A stretch of 64,000 nucleotides of DNA from Siderastrea siderea (taxonomy: Eukaryota; Cnidaria; Anthozoa; Scleractinia; Rhizangiidae). The notes beneath the pieces were generated by a model. The model was not told the origin of the DNA, ran no database searches, and saw nothing but the letters and a program-made list of their open reading frames with translations. Positions 56,814 to 64,000 of this stretch are shown piece by piece (within the stretch, counting starts at the first letter, position 1; every line of letters begins with the position of its first letter). The stretch is from NCBI GenBank assembly GCA_964030785.1, contig OZ034971.1, forward strand, positions 17,332,365 through 17,396,364, given 5' to 3'. A program made the translations under genes and the position numbers.

Positions 56814-57228
56814 TAATACTTGGCCAGGGAATTACTTCTCGAAATACATGTAGAGAAAGGAAAATTGCTCATGTTCGCGCGCCGCGCCTGCAAATCTCTA
56901 CCGCTGGTCAGCGACTTCATACTAACGTCATTTAATAGTACTTATTGTGTCTTATCTTCGGCTTTTTGACCTGGACCGTTTCCTAATTAAACTGCTCTGG
57001 GTACCGGTATTCGAATTTAAAATAGGCACCATTACAATAATCCCTTTACCATTTAGGGTAATAAACTGGAAAATATGACACGAACTATTTATCTGAAAGA
57101 ATTAGGAACGAAAATGAAGGCTAAACTGGCTCTTTCAAAACGCATATAATTTCTCTTTTTGGGATCCACTGCCGAGCCAAACGAGCCACGAAAAACATAG
57201 AAAAAGCCAGAAGTTTCGTCACTTTTAA
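56814..57228. other. HIBCH 5' flank
   Basis: Immediate upstream sequence of the proposed HIBCH start. No TATA box or clear initiator was identified. Confidence 0.35.
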
Positions 57229-57851
57229 GGTGGCTCCCTATAGTTTTATGACGGCGCGCGCGCTGATGATGCGAGTTGTAGTAATCTGCGCGCGCTCACA
57301 TCAAATCGTAGGTTTTCCTGATATTTTATGACGTCACATTAGCCAAAAAAAGCAAAGTTAACAGTTAATTTTCTCGCGTTTCCTTCGGTGAATTTTTTTT
57401 AATTTTGCACATTTTGAGATACTAACGCTACCTTTCACATATTATTTTTTGGAAAACTTCTGTCAGAGCAATTCAGTTTAATGGTTAAAAATAGGAAATC
57501 ACGTGATATCGGTGAATCCGTCTGAACGACCCCATATTTTTTCTCCTGCAAAATGTTAGTCAAAATCACTTGCACAAAATAGGAAAGCTTAAAAAAATTT
57601 CACCGAGGGAAAATCAAAATATTTAAGAAAAAAGCCGAATTAATGGAAAATATCTATCATTCTTTAGATGCTTTGTTGCCATGACAACGGCCTATACCTA
57701 AGAAGCAAAACCTGAAAAATAAGGGTAATTATGTTGGTAACCTGACTGGTAAAATTCAGGATTAAAGATATGAAGACAACAGAACTAGGGCTTCTTTTGC
57801 AAGTCATGCCAGTTCGTATAATCGCTTTTGTGGAAACTCTAGGGAGCCACC
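57229..57851. mobile_element. TIR element with GGTGGCTCCCTA ends
   Basis: GGTGGCTCCCTATAG at the left and CTCTAGGGAGCCACC at the right, inverted. The TSD is unclear. Confidence 0.65.
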
Positions 57852-58139
57852 GTAACTGGGAGACTGAGTGGTGCTAAAACCAAAGGGTGATGTAGCAGCT
57901 CTCGCAAGGTCTCACATGAATGGCTCGCTACCCTTCGAGAAAACAATAGAACAAACAATATGAACAATACCCCTAGCCCCAAACACAATAGCAGCTGCTA
58001 CACTAGAGGACCACTAGAATTACAAGCTTACGAGAGCTGCTACACTACTGAAACCAAATGTAGAGCCGACATCAACCTCGTCCCCAGGGTCTTCTCGATT
58101 TTCAATATGGCGGCGGCTCGGGTTGAGCTACCCTGGGAG

Positions 58140-58528
58140 TAGGCTCAGTCTCCAGCCGTGAGTGTCTCGATGCGCCCGCGATTCTCCCCACCTTCACGGC
58201 TGGGCGCACGGGTTTGGTTATTGTTTAGACTGACCAATCAGAGACAAGCCCCCTGAAATTTGCCGGGGCAAAATGCGCGATATAACTTAGCGGGATTTCG
58301 TCTTTCTCTTGAAATTTCACACTTTTAGGAGGACGTTTCAGGCATACTTTTCGCATCGGGCTTTTTACAAGACGATAAAAAAAATTTAAGCAAATAACGT
58401 GTGGATTGTCTGCACAAGTATTAAAATTGTAATGACGTCACGGACATGCAACCAAACCCGTGCGCCCAGCCGTGAAGGTGGGGAGAATCGCGGCGCATCG
58501 AGACACTCATGGACAGAGACTGAGCCTA
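58140..58528. mobile_element. MITE with 9-base TSD, family TAGGCTCAGTCTCC, copy 2
   Basis: Same ends and interior as 25110-25507. TSDs CCCTGGGAG (58131-58139) and CCCTGCGAG (58529-58537) match at 8 of 9. Confidence 0.82.
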
Positions 58529-58643
58529 CCCTGCGAGCAGAGGCCCTTCGATCTTCCTAGATACGGTTTGAGGGGGCGACACATCCGGGACTTTTACGCC
58601 CTTTCTCGCGCGAACATTTGAAAGCTCATTAGTGAAAGCATAG

Positions 58644-60381
58644 GAAGCCCAAGCATAATATTTGAATATCATTAAAAATGGCGTTTCAAAATATAAGACT
58701 TTGTATGGGATTTCGAAGCGAACATTTCGAGCAATACATAACAACGAACTAACTGAATAAAGTTCATGAAACATTACATGGTGTTGTTTGCTATCCTTAC
58801 AAAGCATTTTGAGCAATTTTAGGTCCACTTACTTAACTGTGTTAGTACGTGTATAATACATTGACAAGGAAGGAGTCATTTGGCCCGATTTAGCCACTAT
58901 CACCTCTCGACACGTTTCGGAATTCGCTCGAATTTACCCACAAATATAGTTCAGGGTCCCATTCTGACTTAGCGACTTGACAAAAGGAAGACATACAAGT
59001 GATTTTCTCAAAACCAATTGCACATACCTCGTGTCCCAAAAGAATTATCCACTGCACAAAATCATAATAGCATCTCAAAATAGGCCGCCATGGATCCGTG
59101 AGGATCCCGATGGTCCTATTTAACCGCGGTCGGCACTGGACACCAGTCAAATTATGCCCTTATCGGGAGGGCCACGCTCGTTTTGGTCGTGTTACAATTG
59201 TAGTAACTATGACCCGGTGCGGACACAAATTGTCACTCCAACGTAGTCTGGTTCGCGCGAGAAAGGTGGAATCGCTGCGCGGGACTCCATGACCTTATGG
59301 AGAAAACTAAGTTATGGAAAGAAATTAAAACGGTCTAGGCCGTTAGAAAATGAAAACGAGTCAAAAGAAAAAGAAAGTGAACCGTGTTTCTCCTTCCTCC
59401 TATGTTTCTATTCATGTGTGGTAAATTGAACATATTTGCGTTCATGTACAAAACGTTTGTAATGCAGGTCAGTCTACTGCGTAAATTTTAAATACGTACT
59501 CTGCGTGAATTGAATGTGTTCAATTTTTTGGAATGGTCGATAGGTTTTATATATCAGATATACTTTTTCGAACCGAAGTCGGCAAATTCATTTAAATTCA
59601 TATCCTCACGCGTGTGAAAATGTTTTATTTTAAAATTGTTATTGTATATACTATATCTATTTCTATATTTGCATGAAGCCGGTCAGGTACCCTGAAAATG
59701 GATATAAATTCAGAAATGGGAATGATTTATTTTTGCTATCCGCTTGTAACACGCAGCGATTTTCTCACGCGAACCAGACTGCGTCGGAGCGACAATCTTG
59801 TGTCCGCACCGGGTCATAGTTACTACAATTGTAACACGACCAAAACGAGCGTGGCCCTCCCGATAAGGGCATAATTTGACTGGTGTCCAGTGCCGACCGC
59901 GGTCAAATGGGGCTATCGGGATCCTCACGGATCCATGGCGGCCTATTTTGAGATGCTATTATGATTTTGTGCAGAGGATAATTCTTTTGGGACACGAGGT
60001 ATGTGCAATTGGTTTTGAGAAAATCACTTGTATGTCTTCCTTTTGTCAAGTCGCTAAGTCAGAATGGGACCCTGAACTATATTTGTGGGTAAATTCGAGC
60101 GAATTCCGAAACGTGTCGAGCGGTGATAGTGGCTAAATCAGGTCAAATGACTCCTTCCTTGTCAATGTATTATACACGTACTAACACAGTTAAGTAAATG
60201 GACCTAAAACTGCTCAAAATGCTTTGTAAGGATAGCAAACAACACCATGTAATGTTTCATGAACTTTATTCAGTTAGTTCGTTGTTATGTATTGCTCAAA
60301 ATGTTCGCTTCGAAATCCCATACAAAGTCTTATATTTTGAAACGCCATTTTTAATAATATTCAAATATTATGCTTGGGTGT
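58644..60381. repeat. 1.7 kb palindrome with 0.63 kb arms
   Basis: The left arm 58644-59279 and right arm 59752-60381 are near-identical inverted copies around a 472 bp spacer. The differences I saw are single bases plus a 5-base indel near the inner end. Each arm holds the same two outward-reading frames: 86 codons (59150-58890 minus, 59876-60136 plus) and an MDLKLLKMLCKDSK frame (58828 leftward, 60198 rightward). I recognise no protein family. No TSD was found at the outer ends. Confidence 0.88.
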
Positions 60382-62101
60382 CCTGTGGTGAAAGTAAACA
60401 AAATAACAAAGAAAGTTGGGCAAAACCGGTCAGCACCGCTCGGAAGTTCTAATTTTACGGGAAAACGGTTAGGTTTACTAGTTACCATTCATATGGCTTT
60501 TGTAGAAGGGATGTTAATAAAACAAATGCGACTGTTTTTACGTGTGTAGCTGTTTGGGAAGCATTATCGTTTTCGACCGACCTCAAATGTAGCTATTTTC
60601 TTGCTCCGTCTGTATGGGACCGATACTTTTAAATTGAAAATCTCGGGAAATAAGATGTAAGCAAGTTAGCTTTCATATGGCTATTTATCCTTGACATTTA
60701 AAGAATCACTTGCCGAGTTTTCGCGCAAATCTGACGGTTAGAAGTATTATCGATTTCAGCTTTTCTGAAACCAACTCCCGCAAAACTGAACTTACATGTA
60801 AATACGTCCCACAGAGCCCCCCACGGGAGTTGATTTGACCGCTTTTAAACTTCCCGCTAGTGTTCTAATGATTCATAACTCCGCCTCCATAAACAATAGA
60901 GCGCAAGCCATGGTAATTAAGCATTGTGTTACGGTGTGAGTCAGTAAAGTGTGACAAACTGATAACCCCAGAATTCCACAAAAAAAAAATCAAAAAACAC
61001 ACACACGTGTTTTCGCGATCGCTGTATGTTACGCAGATGTACGTCTCCACGATAACTGCGATCATAAACAGCTTAACGAACACCTCGCACATATTGACCG
61101 CGCATAAAAGCATATTCCCCTTTCTAGCATGATCCATATGATTATCGGTGTAAATAAAAACCTTTTAAATGCTTTGTTCACGCAAAAGCATTATTTTTAT
61201 AGACACTGCTTCGCTTAAGTTACTTTCGACAACAGCAAACGCATAGTGTATCTACTGCTTCGACTTACGTTTTTGAAATGTCTTCCCGCTGAAGTAATTC
61301 GCTTAAGTGATTCGTGATGTGCGATGAAACTCGCTAGACACAAACAGGCCTGTAGACAAACAGGGCAAATTTATTTTTGCAAAGCGCGAGTCAAATTTTT
61401 GGCCCTTTTAAGTCGCGCGTGACTAGCCTTTCGCGCTTCAAGCTCGCTAGTCAACACACATACCGACAGCCCGGTTCTTTTTTGCGAATACCATGCCTGC
61501 AAAGCGCGAGAAATAATTTTTGGCGCTTCTCTCGTGGCCGGCAGGTAATGCTTCGCGCTCGTCTCAACCGCTTTAAAACCGCTTGGTTTGCATAAACTAT
61601 TTCAGGTAACGTTTAGACAGTCCATGATAAAATTTGCTCGCGAACTCTTTGACGAATCTCTATATTCAAAAGTTTTGAATAGAGAGCGCGGCCTAATTAG
61701 GGCCAAGTGTTCACTTAATCGCACCTTGAAATTTGCTTCACATTTCCAACCGTTCGATTGACAGCTGTGGAATCGCGAAGAGACCCGAGGTATTCCCAAA
61801 GGCAAGGTCTTCTGACCAATCACAGCCGACTAGTTCTGAACATGCAAATTATTATGCCGCGCGTCCTGAAATCGGGCGCTGTAAGTACATGTCGCAAAAG
61901 ACAATAGCATTCTGGGCGATGTTTTGGCTGCGCGCGCTACTACCAGAGAAAGCATATGACCAAACAGTCCGAACTGAACACAAATCAACGCAAGTACACC
62001 AGTCTTGGCCAAACAGAGTCACGATCCGACGCAAATTGCAAACTTGTGATAACTTGCGTTTGACTGAAGACTCTGCAAATGGGTTGGTTCCCATGCCAAT
62101 A
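60382..62101. other. No gene recognised
   Basis: Contains an AC-rich run near 60995-61005 and GCGCGAG-containing blocks at about 61380-61560. Overlapping frames on both strands around 61600-62180 have no recognisable domain. Confidence 0.4.
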
Positions 62102-62577
62102 CACTCTTTTTTTTTTATAAGAACATTTTTTATAAGAACGTCGGGGCTGAGATTTGCCAAAATTATAAGAGCATGCTAAGAACATACCCAGACTGAGATT
62201 TTGTTAAGAACTTCTTTACCTTGTCTTCATATTTGTAGAATAAGCTATGTGACAATAAAATAAAGTGATATAGTTTGGTCAGAGTAATTTATTGCCTATT
62301 TGAGCACAAAATGCTAGAATTTTTGTGACGTCGAAAGTCATGCATCTTCCATTTTTGATAAAGCAAACACCTAAAACACTTACAACTTTTAGGAAATTGG
62401 TAGAACTTGACTTGATTGTTCTTTCTTTCATTCAGAAGTATGATTTACTGAAAAACTATGCAATTAATCTTAAGAACATTGTTAAGAACGTTTTACGCTC
62501 AAATCGCCAAAAAATAACATTTTGTTCCGGTTCAGCCTCAGCTCAAACAAATGACGTTCTTACAAAAAAAAAGAGTG
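62102..62577. mobile_element. MITE with TA duplication and CACTCTTTTTT ends
   Basis: CACTC plus a T-run then ATAAGAAC at the left. At the right, GTTCTTAC plus an A-run then GAGTG. TA flanks both ends (62100-62101 and 62578-62579), which fits Tc1/mariner. The motif TAAGAAC recurs inside. Confidence 0.75.
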
Positions 62578-63415
62578 TAGCCAAGGAATTGGGAGCAGAG
62601 TCGCAATCGGAAGCCAAAGGCCGATTTAGACAGTGCGACTCTTGCTTACTACGGTCGCATGCTGCGCCCTGGTCGCGTACGACTTTTGTAGCGCGTGCTT
62701 CTCGCGTCATTCACATCTTCTATCATTGCCTCTGGCTACGGTTGTCTGAAGATTTTAAAACATGTTAAGTCCTACGACATTTTTTTATGTCGTGCGTGAC
62801 AATCGTGAGCAAGTTGTAGCTTCGATTGATACAAAACAACTAGTGTCGTAGGTCGCTCGTCAGCTTGTGGCATTCAACAAAGTTGTACCATCTAAATCTC
62901 CCCAAATTTAAGAAGCCTTACGACGCTCCACGGAATCGGAAGGATAATTATTAGGTTTCTTTTTCTTCGGATTCCGCCTTTACTTCTGTGGCTTACGATC
63001 CAATGGAATTCATAAAACAGGGTTAACAGGGTAACGAAACGGGAAGGACAGAAGGAAAAGCCAATCACAAGGCGGCCACCAGAGCGGTTTTTCGCGATGA
63101 CAAACCGAAGCTATGAGTTTCATGTCTTGTCTGACAAAATCATGTAAATGGCTTTCTGTCTGCTGTAAGACTACATCACTCGATCATGCCAACACTTTTT
63201 TGAGGGGGGAGGGACAGGAGGGTAAATCTCCCTCCTCCCTACTTTTTCAGCCAATTTCTCCCCCCTCCCTAAACTTTCGCCGGGAACTTTCGCCTCCCAG
63301 CAGCCTCAAATTATACCTGGTTTAACGGGAATAAGCCCCGGGGTAAGAAATAGACGAATTATACTTATTTAAGAAGGAATATTACGGTACTTACATTTTG
63401 GGCCTAATAAGCTAA
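62578..63415. other. No gene recognised
   Basis: Includes a C/T-rich block (63200-63300). No coding exon could be supported. Confidence 0.4.
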
Positions 63416-63626
63416 GGGCCAGTTCAGACGCCGTACCTCTCATGTGCCGTACCAAACACATTTTCGCCCCTAGGTTGCATTAAGCGGCAAGCTTTGCCGT
63501 ACCCTAAGAGTTTGGCTTGCCTAATTGAAATCTGTCGAAAAAAACTAATTTGGACACCGTACAACTGCCAAAAAACTACGTACTACTTGGTACGGCACAT
63601 GAAAGGTACGGCGTCTGAACTGGGCC
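63416..63626. mobile_element. MITE with TAA duplication (PIF/Harbinger-like)
   Basis: GGGCCAGTTCAGACGCCGTA at the left and its complement at the right. TAA at 63413-63415 and 63627-63629. The subterminal TGCCGTACC repeats are in both orientations. Confidence 0.82.
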
Positions 63627-64000
63627 TAAGAAATTTACTTGCTTCACCCACGTTTGATAACTGGTTTGCATCATTAAACATCATTACTTACAACTCTGTT
63701 ACTATCAGAGACTTGTAATATTGGAGGAATCCAAGCAATGCCCTAAAAAACCCCTCTAAACAAATAGATGTTTTGACCATTCAAGAAACCAGTGTTAAAA
63801 AACCCTAAGTAAAATACTTCCTCGGAGTAATGGCGTCCAAGTGACCAAAAGTAGAGGGCTCAGAAGCTAACCGGCATAGCCCCTTTTTTACTCATTAAAA
63901 GTAGTCATAAAGGCTAGCCGGTGTTTTCACAATTCTGTTGGAGCGCGAGCGTCCAGGTAAATTGCAGCGGCTATTTTTTTTACAGTATAAGGCGCCAGCT
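63627..64000. other. Window end, nothing recognised
   Basis: No coding exon or element boundary is supported in the last 370 bases. Confidence 0.4.

Overview
The window is an AT-rich, intron-rich metazoan nuclear sequence. Two host genes could be rebuilt exon by exon, and both encode mitochondrial matrix enzymes. The repeat landscape (CR1-, L1/Tx1- and RTE-like LINEs, a Penelope-like element with a GIY-YIG domain, MULE and Tc1/mariner remnants, tRNA-derived SINEs and many TIR elements) and the character of the proteins suggest a cnidarian, most likely a stony coral. Species cannot be read from the sequence. Nothing resembles a bacterial operon, phage or CRISPR locus.

Layout. 1-16.9 kb is repeat-rich flank. 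It holds several TIR elements with readable target-site duplications (TSDs), a decayed LINE, a MULE transposase remnant, and a Penelope-like fragment with inverted terminal arms. SOD2 (Mn superoxide dismutase) runs on + from 16956 to 31569 in five coding exons, giving 224 codons plus stop. Its 9.4 kb first intron contains a CR1-like LINE sitting inside another LINE, an hAT-like element with a nested second element, and several MITEs. About 2 kb of intergenic sequence follows. HIBCH (3-hydroxyisobutyryl-CoA hydrolase) runs on - from about 56813 down to 33560. I could rebuild 17 coding exons with consistent phases, giving 385 codons plus stop. The two genes converge tail to tail.

The largest HIBCH intron (46138-38031) is a transposon stack. 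An L1/Tx1-like LINE is interrupted by a TIR element and by a Tc1/mariner-like transposon. That transposon in turn carries a TIR element (itself holding another), a tRNA-derived SINE, and a 482 bp element inside its transposase gene. Several events are dated relative to each other by exact TSDs or by restored reading frames.

56.8-64 kb has no recognisable host gene. It contains more MITEs and a 1.7 kb near-perfect palindrome with 0.63 kb arms.

The two genes work in the same compartment. SOD2 removes superoxide in the matrix, and HIBCH hydrolyses 3-hydroxyisobutyryl-CoA in valine breakdown. The sequence shows no regulatory link beyond convergent neighbourhood. All assignments rest on reading the sequence and on family knowledge; no database search was run.
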